In this document: piece after piece, positions 55,140 through 64,000 of the stretch | Layout of the letters: every line of letters begins with the position of its first letter | How positions within the stretch are numbered: position 1 is the first letter of the stretch | Assembly: GCF_029351045.1 (NCBI RefSeq) | Contig: NZ_JARKIN010000001.1 | Location: forward strand, 1,946,001 to 2,010,000 | DNA length: 64,000 bases | Origin: Streptomyces sp. WMMB303 | GTDB taxonomy: Bacteria; Actinomycetota; Actinomycetes; Streptomycetales; Streptomycetaceae | Direction of reading: 5' to 3' | Notes under the pieces: generated by a model | Database searches by the model: none | Told to the model about the DNA's origin: nothing | What the model saw: only the letters and a program-made list of their open reading frames with translations | Translations under genes and position numbers: made by a program

Positions 55140-57056
55140 TCAGAGCGCCGCGGCACCCCGCTCGCGCAGGGCGATGCCGTACTGCTGGAGCGTCCAGATC
55201 TGCTGCCGCACGCCGGCCGACTGCTCGTACTCCTGGCGCGCCTCCAGGCGCCGCGCCGCACCCTCCAGTTCGGCGATGCGGGCGTTGACGGCGGCGCGGC
55301 GCACCGCGACCAGCTGCTCGCCCGCGTACGCCTCGTCGGCCTCCCGGTTGCGGGCGCTGCGCAGCGGCTCGACGGCCAGCTCGGTGACCAGGGAGCGCAC
55401 CGCGTCGTCCGGTGCCGCGTCCCGCACCCGCCCCAGGTAGCCGGTGTCCCCGACGCCGGCCTCGGCGCCGCCCCCGGCCTCCACCGCCTGCCGCACCACG
55501 GCGTAGGGCGGCGCGGTGAACTCGTCCGCCCCGTAGGCGTCGAAGGCGGGCGAGACCAGCTCCGGCCGCTGGAGCGCCAGCTTGAGCAGCTCGCGCTCGA
55601 CGCGGTGGGCGGGACTGCGCAGGTTCAGATCCGGACCGCTGGGCACGAAGGGCGCCTGCACGGCCGGGCTCTCCTGGGCGCGGGCGGCGCGCCCCGCGGT
55701 GCGCGCCGGCGCCTGGCCGCGCTCGCGCGCCCACCGGGAGAGCTGGGCGACGCGGCGGACGACGAACTCCTCGTCCACGATGCCGAGCAGCCCCGCCAGC
55801 CGTACCGCGTAGCCGCGCCGGATGGAGGGGTCCTTGATCTGGGTGACGACCGGCGCGCACTCCTCCAGCGCGGCGGACCGCCCCTCGGCGGTGTCGACGT
55901 TGTGCCGGTCCACGATGGAACGGATGGCGAAGTCGAAGAGCGGGGCGCGGTCCTCGATCACCTTGGCCACGGCCTCGTCGCCGTGCGCGAGCCGCAGGTC
56001 GCAGGGGTCCATACCGCCGGGCGTCAGCGCGATCCAGGTGCGGGCCGCGAACTTCTGATCGTCCTCGAAGGCGCGGAGCGCGGCCTTCTGCCCGGCCGCG
56101 TCGCCGTCGAAGGTGAAGACGACCTCCGACTGCGCGTTGTCCATCAGTACCCGGCGCAGGATCTTCACGTGCTCCCCACCGAAGGCGGTGCCGCAGGTGG
56201 CGATGGCCGTGGTCACTCCTGCCAGGTGGCAGGCCATCACGTCCGTGTAGCCCTCCACGACGACGGCGCGGTTGGCCTTGGCGATCTCCCGCTTGGCCAG
56301 GTCGATGCCGTAGAGCACCTGGGACTTGCGGTAGAGGGGCGTCTCCGGCGTGTTGAGGTATTTCGGCCCCTGGTCGTCCTCGCGCAGCTTGCGGGCGCCG
56401 AAGCCGACGACGTCGCCGGTGATGTCGCGGATCGGCCACATCAGGCGGCCGCGGAAGCGGTCGATCGGCCGGCCGTTGCGCGCCTCCTGGGCGAGGCCGG
56501 AGAGCGTGAGCTCCTTGTCGGTGAAGCCCTGCCCGCGCAGACAGCGCACCAGATGATCCCAGCCGGCCGGGGAGTAGCCGATGCCGAAGTGCCGGGCAGC
56601 CTCCTGGTCGAACCCCCGGTCGGCGAGGAAGCGGCGGCCGACCTCCGCCTCGGGGCCGTCGAGCTGCTCGGCGTAGAAGCGGGCCGCGATCCGGTGCGCC
56701 TCCACCAGTCGGGTGCGCTCACCCTGCTGCGAGGCACGGCCGTAGCCGCCCTCCTCGTAGCGCAGGGTGATCCCGGCGCGGGCGGCGAGCCGCTCGACGG
56801 ACTCGGAGAAGGACAGGTGGTCGACCTTCATCACGAAGTCGAGGGTGTCCCCGCCCTCCTGGCAGCCGAAGCAGTGGTAGAACCCCTTGCTCGGGCTGAC
56901 GTGGAACGAAGGGGACTTCTCGTCATGGAACGGGCACAGCCCCTTGAGGTTGCCCCCGCCCGCGTTGCGGAGCTGGAGGTACTCGGACACCACGGAGTCG
57001 ATCGGGACCGCGTCCCGGACCGCCTTCACGTCCTCGTCGTTGATCCTTCCAGCCAC
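55140..57056 (-). CDS. dnaG: DNA primase
   Basis: This 638-residue protein has the CHC2 zinc finger (Cys41, His44, Cys62, Cys65 in CPFHDEKS and HCFGCQ), the RNA polymerase core with TOPRIM motifs VVVEGYTDVMA and VFTFDGDAAG, and a C-terminal helicase-binding region. It synthesises RNA primers for the replisome. The ATG at 57056 gives the standard MAGRINDEDV start. It is in the same order as in streptomycetes: poxB, dnaG, sigma. 56 bp separate it from poxB. Confidence 0.96.
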   Translation of the reverse strand: MAGRINDEDVKAVRDAVPIDSVVSEYLQLRNAGGGNLKGLCPFHDEKSPSFHVSPSKGFYHCFGCQEGGDTLDFVMKVDHLSFSESVERLAARAGITLRYEEGGYGRASQQGERTRLVEAHRIAARFYAEQLDGPEAEVGRRFLADRGFDQEAARHFGIGYSPAGWDHLVRCLRGQGFTDKELTLSGLAQEARNGRPIDRFRGRLMWPIRDITGDVVGFGARKLREDDQGPKYLNTPETPLYRKSQVLYGIDLAKREIAKANRAVVVEGYTDVMACHLAGVTTAIATCGTAFGGEHVKILRRVLMDNAQSEVVFTFDGDAAGQKAALRAFEDDQKFAARTWIALTPGGMDPCDLRLAHGDEAVAKVIEDRAPLFDFAIRSIVDRHNVDTAEGRSAALEECAPVVTQIKDPSIRRGYAVRLAGLLGIVDEEFVVRRVAQLSRWARERGQAPARTAGRAARAQESPAVQAPFVPSGPDLNLRSPAHRVERELLKLALQRPELVSPAFDAYGADEFTAPPYAVVRQAVEAGGGAEAGVGDTGYLGRVRDAAPDDAVRSLVTELAVEPLRSARNREADEAYAGEQLVAVRRAAVNARIAELEGAARRLEARQEYEQSAGVRQQIWTLQQYGIALRERGAAAL

Positions 57057-57112
57057 GTGGGAAGTCTACGGCCGCCCGGTGACACTCCCCGACCCCGGTG
57101 CGGCGGCGCGGC

Positions 57113-58855
57113 TCAGGGCCGCGGGATGTTGCGCAGATTCGACCGCGCCATCTGGACCATCCGCCCCACACCGCCGTCCAGCACGGTCCTGCCCGCGGAG
57201 AGCGCGAAGCCGCTCACCTGCTCGCGGGTGATCTTCGGCGGCAGGGAGAGGGCGTGCGGGTCGGTCACGATGTCGAGCAGCGCGGGCCCGTCGTGCGCGA
57301 GCACGTCCCGCAGGGCGCCGCGCAGCTGCTTGGGCTTCTCGACCCGTACGGCGTGCGCGCCGGCGGCCTCGGCGAGGGCCGCGAAGTCCGGGTTGCGGTT
57401 GTGGGTGCCGTAGGCGGGCATCCCGTCGACCATCATCTCCAGCTCGACCATGCCCAGCGAGGAGTTGTTGAACAGCACGATCTTGACGGGCAGGTCGTAC
57501 TGGACCAGCGTGAGGAAGTCCCCCATCAGCATGGTGAAGCCGCCGTCCCCGGACAGCGAGACCACCTGCCGGCTCCGGTCGAGGAACTGCGCGCCGATGG
57601 CCTGGGGCAGTGCGTTGGCCATCGAGCCGTGGCTGAAGGAACCGATCACCCGGCGCCGCCCGTTCGGCGTGAGGTAGCGCGCCGCCCATACGTTGCACAT
57701 CCCGGTGTCCACGGTGAAGACGGCGTCGTCGGCCGCCTCCTCGTCCAGCACCGAGGCCGCGTACTCGGGGTGGATGGGAGTGTGCTTCTCCACCTTGCGG
57801 GTGTACGCCTTGACGACGCCCTCCAGCGTCTCGGCGTGCTTGCGCAGCATCCGGTCCAGGAACCGGCGGTCGGTCCTGGCCCGCACCCGGGGCGTGAGGC
57901 AGCGGAGCGTCTCGCGTACGTCGCCCCACACCGCGAGGTCGAGGCCGGTGCGCCGGCCGAGGTGCTCGGGGCGCACATCGACCTGGACGATCCGGCAGTT
58001 CTTGGGCAGGAACGCGTTGTACGGGAAGTCGGTCCCCAGCAGGATCAGCAGATCGCATTCGTGAGTGGCCTCGTAGGCGGCGCCGTAGCCCAGCAGTCCG
58101 CTCATGCCCACGTCATAGGGGTTGTCGTACTGGATCCACTCCTTGCCGCGCAGCGCGTGCCCCACCGGGGTCTTGAGCCGCTCGGCGAACTCCATGACCT
58201 CGGCGTGCGCGCCCGCGGTTCCGGCGCCGCAGAACAGCGTGATCTTCTCCGCGTCGTCGATCATGTGCACCAGCGCATCGATCTCCGCGTCCCCGGGGCG
58301 CACGCTGGGGCGTGAGGTGACCAGCGCATGCTCCTCCGGGCTGTCCGGCGCCGCCTCGGACGCCAGATCGCCGGGGAGCGCGACGACGCTGACCCCCTGC
58401 TGCCCGACGGCATGCTGGATGGCCGTCTGGAGCACCCGCGGCATCTGCTGCTCGCTGGAGATCAGCTCGCTGTAGTGGCTGCACTCGGCGAAGAGCCGAT
58501 CGGGGTGGGTCTCCTGGAAGAAGCTGGTGCCGATCTCGCTGCTGGGGATGTGCGAGGCCAGCGCGAGGACGGGCGCCATCGAGCGGTGCGCGTCATAGAG
58601 CCCGTTGATCAGGTGCAGATTGCCGGGGCCGCAGGAGCCGGCGCACGCGGCGAGCTTCCCGGTGAGCTGCGCCTCGGCACCGGCCGCGAAGGCGGCGGTC
58701 TCCTCGTGGCGGACCTGGATCCAGTCGATGGCGGGGGTCCGCCGGATGGCGTCGACCACCGGGTTGAGGCTGTCCCCCACCACGCCGTAGAGGCGCTCCA
58801 CCCCGCAGCGCACCAGCGTGTCGACGAACTGCTCGGCCACCGTCTGCTTCGCCAT
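57113..58855 (-). CDS. poxB: Thiamine-diphosphate-dependent pyruvate oxidase/dehydrogenase
   Basis: This 580-residue protein has the PoxB/ThDP-enzyme layout: VGDSLNPVVDAI and RHEETAAFAAGAEAQLTG at the N-terminus (catalytic Glu), GPGNLHLINGLYDA, an FAD-binding middle, and the ThDP motif SLSGDGGFTMLMGD with VLFNNSSLGM. It oxidises pyruvate to acetate and CO2 with membrane quinones. The C-terminal helix is shorter than in E. coli PoxB. The ATG is at 58855. It complements aceE elsewhere in the window as a second way to use pyruvate. Confidence 0.92.
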   Translation of the reverse strand: MAKQTVAEQFVDTLVRCGVERLYGVVGDSLNPVVDAIRRTPAIDWIQVRHEETAAFAAGAEAQLTGKLAACAGSCGPGNLHLINGLYDAHRSMAPVLALASHIPSSEIGTSFFQETHPDRLFAECSHYSELISSEQQMPRVLQTAIQHAVGQQGVSVVALPGDLASEAAPDSPEEHALVTSRPSVRPGDAEIDALVHMIDDAEKITLFCGAGTAGAHAEVMEFAERLKTPVGHALRGKEWIQYDNPYDVGMSGLLGYGAAYEATHECDLLILLGTDFPYNAFLPKNCRIVQVDVRPEHLGRRTGLDLAVWGDVRETLRCLTPRVRARTDRRFLDRMLRKHAETLEGVVKAYTRKVEKHTPIHPEYAASVLDEEAADDAVFTVDTGMCNVWAARYLTPNGRRRVIGSFSHGSMANALPQAIGAQFLDRSRQVVSLSGDGGFTMLMGDFLTLVQYDLPVKIVLFNNSSLGMVELEMMVDGMPAYGTHNRNPDFAALAEAAGAHAVRVEKPKQLRGALRDVLAHDGPALLDIVTDPHALSLPPKITREQVSGFALSAGRTVLDGGVGRMVQMARSNLRNIPRP

Positions 58856-59002
58856 CGTTCACTCGTCCTTCGCTCGCCGCGCCACGGGAGGGCGGCGGTA
58901 CGGGGTGTCGCTCTTCCGCTGAACGTATTCCCCGTCCGCCACTCAAGCATCACGTGAATCTCCCGTACGGCGCGGCGCCGGCCCGTACAGCGGCGCCCCA
59001 CA

Positions 59003-59030
59003 GCGGCCCACCGGCGTACCGGTGGGCCGC
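59003..59030 (-). terminator. Terminator of the flavoprotein gene
   Basis: GCGGCCCACCGG (59003-59014) and its complement (59019-59030) form a perfect 12-bp stem with a CGTA loop between the flavoprotein stop and the poxB start. Confidence 0.7.
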
Positions 59031-59086
59031 CCCGCGCGGGGCGATCCACCGGTACGGACCCGGCGCGCCCGGGCTCACGGCAGGGC

Positions 59087-60358
59087 TCAGGCCGGATCGG
59101 CGGCGCCCAGCGACTCCAGTGGCACACCCGGGTCGGCCAGCGCGTCGGGATCCACCGCGGCGCCGGACCTGATCAGATCCTGCACGGCCCCGGTCACATC
59201 CCAGACATTGGCGTTCAGTCCGGCCAGCACCCGGTTGTCCCGCAGCCAGAAGGCGATGAACTCGCGCTTGGCCAGGTCCCCCCGGCACACCACCTGGTCG
59301 TAGGAGCCGGGCGGCGCGTACCCGGAGTACTCCATGCCCAGGTCGTACTGGTCCGAGAAGAAGTACGGCACCCGGTCGTAGGACACCTGCGCGCCGAGCA
59401 TCGCCCGGGCCGCCGCGGGACCGCCGTTGAGGGCGTTGGCCCAGTGCTCCACCCGCAGCCGGTCGCCCAGCAGCGGATGCGCGACGGCGGCGGCGTCACC
59501 GGTGGCGTAGATGTCCGGATCGCTGGTACGCAGCGAGGCGTCCACGGCGATCCCGCCGCCCGGGCCGGGAGCCAGCTCCAGACCCGCGCTCTCGGCCAGC
59601 GCGGTGCGCGGCGCGGCGCCGATGGCGGCCAGCACGTCGTGCGCGGGGTGCTCGTCGCCGTCGTCGGTGCGCACGCTCTGCACCATGCCGTCGGTGCCGG
59701 TGATCTCGGTCAGCCGGGCGCCGAAGTGGAAGCGGACGCCGTGCTCGCGGTGCAGGTCCGCGAAGAGCGCGCCCAGCTCGGGGCCGAGGACGCCGTGCAG
59801 CGGTGTGGCCTCCGGCTCGATGACGGTGACCTCCGCGCCGTAGGTCCGCGCCGCCGCGGCCACCTCCAGACCGATCCAGCCCGCCCCGGCGATGACCAGA
59901 TGGCCGTTCTCCTGGCCCAGCGCGCTCAGCACCCCGCGCAGCCGCTCGGCGTGCGCCAGCCGGCGCAGGTGGTGCACACCGGCCAGGTCGGTCCCGGGGA
60001 TGTCCAGCCGGCGCGGCTCGGCACCGGTGGCCAGCAGCAGCTTGTCGTAGTGGATGCGCGTGCCGTCGCCCAGCCGGACCGCCCTGCCCGCCCGGTCGAG
60101 CTGCACCGCGGGCTGCCCCAGGTGGAGCTCGATGTCGGCGCCCGCGTACCAGGCCGGCTCGTGCACGAAGACGCTGTCCCGTTCGTCCGAACCGGCGAGG
60201 TAGCCCTTGGAGAGCGGAGGGCGCTCGTAGGGATGGTCGCGCTCGTCGCCGATCAGGATGACGCGGCCGGTGAACCCTTCCGCGCGCAGGGTCTCGGCGG
60301 CTTTCGCCCCCGCCAGCCCTCCGCCGACGATGACGAACGTACGGTGTGCGTCGACCAC
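59087..60358 (-). CDS. FAD-dependent ferredoxin/rubredoxin reductase-type oxidoreductase
   Basis: This 423-residue protein has two Rossmann folds: FVIVGGGLAGAKAAETL for FAD, VIAGAGWIGLEVAAAAR for NAD(P)H, and DIYATGDAAAVAHPLL (FAD-binding, third motif). ERPPLSKGYLAG is typical of the BphA4/rubredoxin-reductase group with a Reductase_C domain. The GTG at 60358 follows GGAGGC. It probably passes electrons to a ferredoxin; no P450 or ferredoxin gene is adjacent. Confidence 0.9.
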   Translation of the reverse strand: MVDAHRTFVIVGGGLAGAKAAETLRAEGFTGRVILIGDERDHPYERPPLSKGYLAGSDERDSVFVHEPAWYAGADIELHLGQPAVQLDRAGRAVRLGDGTRIHYDKLLLATGAEPRRLDIPGTDLAGVHHLRRLAHAERLRGVLSALGQENGHLVIAGAGWIGLEVAAAARTYGAEVTVIEPEATPLHGVLGPELGALFADLHREHGVRFHFGARLTEITGTDGMVQSVRTDDGDEHPAHDVLAAIGAAPRTALAESAGLELAPGPGGGIAVDASLRTSDPDIYATGDAAAVAHPLLGDRLRVEHWANALNGGPAAARAMLGAQVSYDRVPYFFSDQYDLGMEYSGYAPPGSYDQVVCRGDLAKREFIAFWLRDNRVLAGLNANVWDVTGAVQDLIRSGAAVDPDALADPGVPLESLGAADPA

Positions 60359-60539
60359 TTGAAGCCTCCTCCTCGAAGACGCTGCCCCCTGCGGGCCGTG
60401 CTGTCCCCCGTCGTCCACATGTGAGCGTCCCGCATCGGGGCAGGCCCGGGAAGAGGCAGGGGGCATGGATGGGACGTATGAGCAGCGCGGCGAGTTCCGA
60501 GGCGCCGGGCGGCGGCGCGTCCGGCGCGGAGCGCCCACC

Positions 60540-61868
60540 TCATCCGTGCTGCCCGCGGCGCATCGCCAGGGCGCGGTGCAGGGCGCGGGCGGCGGCGTCG
60601 GTGAGCGTGGAGATCTGGTCGACGACCACGCGCAGCCGCGCCGTGTCCGGGTCCCCGGCGAGCGCGGCCTCCGCGTACAGGTCCGCGTACTGCGGATCCA
60701 GCCCCTCCGGCGCCCTGGCCAGCAGTGCCTCGGCCAGTTCGCGGAGGACCACCCGCTGCTCGCGCCGCAGCCGCTCCAGGTCGGGCCGCTGCATCACATA
60801 GCGGTCGGCGACCGCCTTGAGCACGGCGCACTCCAGCCGCGAGGACTGCGGAACGATCAGTTCGGCCGCGTACCGGGTCAGCGGACCCGAGCCGTGCGCG
60901 GCCCGCGTCGCGGCCTCGGCGGCCAGACAGAAACGGCCGATGAGCTGGCTGGTGGCGTCCTTGAGGCGGGCCTGGGCGTGGGCGGTGCCGTCGTAGGTGT
61001 GCGGCCACCAGTCCTGCTCCAGGAGCCGGTCGAGTGCGGCGGCCAGCTCGCCCTCCCCGGCTCCCGGCGCATAGCGCTCGGCGGCCACCTCGAACACGTC
61101 GCCGCGCTCGGGTCCGGACCGCAGGATGCGCGGATCCAGGTGGCCGGCCCTGATCCCGTCCTCCAGATCGTGCACCGAGTAGGCCACGTCGTCCGACCAG
61201 TCCATGACCTGCGCCTCGAAGCAGGTGCGGCCCTCCGGCGCGCCCTCGCGCAGCCAGCCGAAGACCGGCAGGTCGTCCTCGTAGACGCCGAACTTGGGCG
61301 AGGCGGGGTCGTCCGGATGGCGGCAGCGCCGCCACGGGTACTTGGTCGCGGCGTCCAGCGCGGCCCGCGTCGCGTTGAGCCCGACGTAGCCCTGGCCGTC
61401 CAGCTGCGCGGAGAACCGCTTGGGCTCCAGCCGGGTGAGCAGCCGCAGCGACTGCGCGTTCCCCTCGAAGCCGCCCGCCGGTGCGGCGATCTCGTCCAGC
61501 ACGGCCTCGCCGTTGTGCCCGAACGGCGGGTGCCCCAGGTCGTGGGCGAGGCAGGCCGTCTCGACCAGGTCGGGGTCGCAGCCCAGCGCGGCACCCAGCT
61601 CCCGGCCCACCTGGGCGCACTCCAGGGAGTGCGTCAGCCGGGTGCGCGGCGTCGCGTCCCAGGCGGGGCTGGCGCTGCCCGGCGCGACCAGCTGCGTCTT
61701 GCCCGCCAGCCTGCGCAGCGCCGCGGAGTGCAGAACCCGGGCGCGGTCGCGCTGGAAGGCGGTGCGCCCCGGCCGCTTGTCCGGCTCCGGCACCCAGCGC
61801 TCGAGGTCGGCGGGACCGTAGCGCAGCGCCGCGGGGGCGCCGCCCGCTGCCGCGAAGGAGGGTTCCAT
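60540..61868 (-). CDS. dgt: Deoxyguanosinetriphosphate triphosphohydrolase
   Basis: This 442-residue HD-domain protein has the dGTPase motifs [33 protein letters not shown] (the HD pair) and [18 protein letters not shown]. It hydrolyses dNTPs to nucleosides and triphosphate. It lies three genes from dnaG, as in other streptomycetes. The ATG is at 61868. It has the normal family length for actinobacteria. Confidence 0.93.
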   Translation of the reverse strand: MEPSFAAAGGAPAALRYGPADLERWVPEPDKRPGRTAFQRDRARVLHSAALRRLAGKTQLVAPGSASPAWDATPRTRLTHSLECAQVGRELGAALGCDPDLVETACLAHDLGHPPFGHNGEAVLDEIAAPAGGFEGNAQSLRLLTRLEPKRFSAQLDGQGYVGLNATRAALDAATKYPWRRCRHPDDPASPKFGVYEDDLPVFGWLREGAPEGRTCFEAQVMDWSDDVAYSVHDLEDGIRAGHLDPRILRSGPERGDVFEVAAERYAPGAGEGELAAALDRLLEQDWWPHTYDGTAHAQARLKDATSQLIGRFCLAAEAATRAAHGSGPLTRYAAELIVPQSSRLECAVLKAVADRYVMQRPDLERLRREQRVVLRELAEALLARAPEGLDPQYADLYAEAALAGDPDTARLRVVVDQISTLTDAAARALHRALAMRRGQHG

Positions 61869-61896
61869 ACACCGACCGTAGCCGCCGGGCTCGGGC

Positions 61897-62229
61897 TCAC
61901 GGCTGCGGGGAGGGCCGCGTCTCCTCCTCCACCCACCGCAGATAGTCCGCGCTGCCCCGCACCACGGCCGTGGCGATGATCTCCGGCACCTCGTACGGAT
62001 GGGCCTCGCGGAGGTAGTCCTCGAGCGCGCCGTAGCGGTCGGCACAGGTCTTGAACAGCACCTGCCACTCGGAGTCCGTCTGCACCGCGCCCTCCCACCG
62101 GTAGACAGCGGTGACGGGTCCGTTGAGCTGGGCACACGCCGCCACCCGCCGGGTGATCGCTGCGGCGGCGAGCGTCTGGGCCTGCTCCTGCGAGGCGGTC
62201 GTCGTCAGTACGGTGAGGATCTCGGCCAT
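61897..62229 (-). CDS. cutA: CutA1 divalent-ion tolerance protein
   Basis: This 110-residue protein matches CutA1: [35 protein letters not shown], and [13 protein letters not shown]. CutA1 forms stable trimers and was linked to copper tolerance in E. coli. The ATG at 62229 has no strong ribosome site. It is divergent from a VOC gene 118 bp away and lies upstream of dgt, 28 bp from it, on the same strand. Confidence 0.93.
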   Translation of the reverse strand: MAEILTVLTTTASQEQAQTLAAAAITRRVAACAQLNGPVTAVYRWEGAVQTDSEWQVLFKTCADRYGALEDYLREAHPYEVPEIIATAVVRGSADYLRWVEEETRPSPQP

Positions 62230-62347
62230 CCGGACAGCGTAGTCACCACGCGCGGCCGCGCCAGGTCCGTGCCGCCGGGGGGACACCCGAGGCGACGAGG
62301 GCCGAAACGTTCAAGACGGCCGGGGCGGGGCGCTCTAGCGTGGCCGT

Positions 62348-62740
62348 ATGACACCGCGCTTCGACCTCATCGGCATCGTCACCTCCGACATGGCCGCCTC
62401 GCTCGCCTTCTACCGACGGCTGGGGCTCGGCATCCCCGCCGACGCGGACGCTCAGCCGCACGTGGAGCACGTCGGGCCGGGCGGCGTGCGGCTCGCCTGG
62501 GACACCGAAGAGGTCGTCCGTTCCTTCGACCCGGGATGGACGGCGCCGTCGGGCGGCGGCCGGATCGGGCTCGCGTTCCGGTGCGACTCGCCCGCCGAGG
62601 TCGACCGGATGTACGGCGAGCTGACCGGCGCGGGCTACGCGGGCGAGCACGCCCCGTGGGACGCCGTCTGGGGGCAGCGCTATGCCGTCGTCCTGGACCC
62701 GGACGGCAACGGCGTCGACCTGTTCGCGCCGAACGACTGA
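62348..62740 (+). CDS. VOC/glyoxalase-fold protein
   Basis: This 130-residue protein has the two beta-alpha-beta modules of the vicinal-oxygen-chelate fold: LIGIVTSDMAASLAFYRRLG and YAVVLDPDGNGVDLFAP. Metal ligands are unclear, so it could be a glyoxalase, a dioxygenase or a binding protein. It overlaps the 3' end of the convergent AraC gene by 61 bp. Confidence 0.85.
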   Translation: MTPRFDLIGIVTSDMAASLAFYRRLGLGIPADADAQPHVEHVGPGGVRLAWDTEEVVRSFDPGWTAPSGGGRIGLAFRCDSPAEVDRMYGELTGAGYAGEHAPWDAVWGQRYAVVLDPDGNGVDLFAPND

Positions 62741-63462
62741 CCGGACCGGCGGCCGGCTGCGGGCACCAGCGCGGTCAGCGGAACGCCCGCCAGGGCACGG
62801 ACCTCACGGGAGAGGTGCGCCTGATCGGCGTACCCGGCCCGCTGCGCCGCCCCGGCGAAGGGGGCGCCCGACCGGGCCAGGTGCAGCGCCCGCTGCATCC
62901 GCAGCACCCGGGCCAGGGTCTTGGGCCCGTACCCGAACGCGGCACTGCACCGGCGGTGGAGCTGGCGTTCGCTCAGGCCCACGCCGCGGGCCGTGCGCGC
63001 CACCCCTGCCCCCTGGCGCAGCGCCGCGACGACGGCTTCCACCTGCGCGGCGGCGCGCCGGTCGGCGGCTGTGCGCCCGGGCGCCGCCAGCCGCTCCGCC
63101 GCGACCTCCTCCAGCGCCGCCGAGGGGTCCCCGGCACCGGCGACCCGCTCGGTCAGCTCCCGCACCCGGCCGGCGGGCCACAGATCGGCCAGCGGCGTCC
63201 GCCGGTCCCGCAGCTCCCAGGCGGGCGGGCCGAAGACCCGCGGGCCGGTGCCGGGCGGCAGCCGCAGGCCGTACGCGGGGAGTCCCGCACGCTCGGTCGC
63301 CGGATGCGCGCGGGTGTCCGGGCCCGCGACGACCAGTTCGCCGTTCCACAGCAGCAGGTCCATGCAGCCGTCCGGCAGCACCCGCCCGGTGGTGCCCGGG
63401 GGCACGGCGGCACGAGTCCAGCACACCGCGCCCCGCAGCCGGGACGTCCGCTCCTCGTACAT
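62680..63462 (-). CDS. AraC-type transcriptional regulator with DUF6597-like N-terminus
   Basis: This 260-residue protein has an N-terminal DUF6597-like cupin domain (RVLPDGCMDLLLWNGELVV) and a C-terminal AraC HTH pair (GLSERQLHRRCSAAFGYGP and FAGAAQRAGYADQAHLSREV). The signal is unknown. The ATG is at 63462. It overlaps the VOC gene at the 3' end and lies downstream of the other AraC gene, 65 bp away. Confidence 0.85.
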   Translation of the reverse strand: MYEERTSRLRGAVCWTRAAVPPGTTGRVLPDGCMDLLLWNGELVVAGPDTRAHPATERAGLPAYGLRLPPGTGPRVFGPPAWELRDRRTPLADLWPAGRVRELTERVAGAGDPSAALEEVAAERLAAPGRTAADRRAAAQVEAVVAALRQGAGVARTARGVGLSERQLHRRCSAAFGYGPKTLARVLRMQRALHLARSGAPFAGAAQRAGYADQAHLSREVRALAGVPLTALVPAAGRRSGQSFGANRSTPLPSGSRTTA

Positions 63463-63527
63463 GGCCCCAGGATGCACCCGGCCACCGACAGGCCCGCCCC
63501 CGAGCGGGCTGCGGGCCGCACCGGGGC

Positions 63528-64000
63528 TCAGCCCGTGGCCTCTCCCGCCAGGTACGCCGTGGGGCTGACACCGCGCAGCCGCTTGAAGGCCGCGCTCAGC
63601 GCGAAGCCGTCCCCGTATCCCACCCGGCGGGCGACGGCGCCCAGCGTCGCGCCCCGCTCCCGCAGCAGCCGGGCCGCCAGATCGATGCGCCACTGCGCCA
63701 GGTAGGACATGGGCGGCTCGCCGACCAGTTCGGAGAAGCGGCGGGCGAGGCTCGCGCGGGACACCCCGGCTCCGGCCGCGAGTGCCGCCACGGTCCAGGC
63801 GTGTCCGGGCTGCTCGTGCAGCAGCCGCAGCGCCACCCCCACCACCGGGTCGCTCTGGGCGCGGTACCAGGCGGGCGCGTCCGCCTCGGGCCGTGCGAAC
63901 CAGGCGCGCAGCACGGCGACCAGCAGCAGGTCCAGCAGCCGGTCGAGGACCATCTGCTGCCCCGGCGCGTCCTTGACGACCTCCGCGGCGACCAGCCGCA
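63528..64000 (-). CDS. AraC-type regulator, 5' end beyond the window (partial)
   Basis: The C-terminal 157 residues are present; the gene continues past position 64000. The AraC HTH (AALAAGAGVSRASLARRFSE and LGAVARRVGYGDGFALSAAF) and the PMSYLAQWRIDLAARLL linker are clear. The residues before it (RLVAAEVVKDAPGQQMVLDR) belong to the N-terminal cupin/AraC-binding domain typical of streptomycete AraC regulators. The target is unknown. Confidence 0.85.
   Translation of the reverse strand, partial: RLVAAEVVKDAPGQQMVLDRLLDLLLVAVLRAWFARPEADAPAWYRAQSDPVVGVALRLLHEQPGHAWTVAALAAGAGVSRASLARRFSELVGEPPMSYLAQWRIDLAARLLRERGATLGAVARRVGYGDGFALSAAFKRLRGVSPTAYLAGEATG

Noticed and set aside
51284..55288. 1334-codon + strand frame through ABC subunit B and the sigma gene
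   Set aside because: It overlaps two convergent, well-supported genes in another frame and has typical GC-shadow composition.

Overview
The window looks like chromosomal DNA from a Streptomyces-type actinomycete. Base composition is very GC-rich, and many genes start with GTG or TTG behind GGAGG-like ribosome sites. The gene order is typical of that genus: a terD cluster, then aceE, then a fasR-fabD-fabH-acpP-fabF fatty-acid cluster, then a primary-type sigma factor beside dnaG and dgt. I see no insertion sequence, prophage or CRISPR array.

Layout. Positions 96-12824 hold a tellurium/Ter stress region. Three translationally coupled genes on the minus strand (a TIM-barrel C-C bond lyase, an 860-residue two-phosphoribosyltransferase fusion, a HAD phosphatase) lie divergent to a TerD protein with a proline-rich tail. 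Next come a TerA-like protein, a TerC-like DUF475 membrane protein, two TerD proteins and an AhpE-like peroxiredoxin. Positions 13051-17331 carry DUF3052, the E1 pyruvate dehydrogenase aceE and a secreted I36-type inhibitor. Positions 17785-20138 are a drug exporter with a divergent TetR repressor. Positions 20298-26273 hold a DUF4429/histidine kinase/response regulator operon flanked by two paralogous alpha/beta hydrolases. MerR, beta-lactamase-like and pirin genes lead to the fatty-acid cluster (28858-33814), which ends in two strong hairpins.

Positions 34029-43093 are a series of short units: a 6PGDH-like reductase, DUF3145, an SGNH hydrolase, Ohr, an MDR reductase with a divergent MarR, a cupin with a divergent TetR, a Ku/LigD-polymerase NHEJ pair and a YtxH-like protein. 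Two tRNA genes (Asn-GTT and a CAT-anticodon tRNA) follow. After them come an HTH/Clp_N cassette with twin operators, two paralogous secreted Cys-containing proteins, a MalY/PatB-type lyase and an FGGY kinase. Positions 49493-53240 encode a heterodimeric ABC exporter with an asymmetric nucleotide-site signature. The right end carries a sigma-70 factor (probably hrdA), dnaG, poxB, a ferredoxin-reductase-type flavoprotein, dgt, cutA, a VOC protein and two AraC-type regulators, the last running off the window.

The most unusual content is the compact Ter metabolite module with its fused phosphoribosyltransferases, and the HTH/Clp_N cassette with paired palindromes next to its start codon. All function calls rest on reading the translated sequences; no database search was run.
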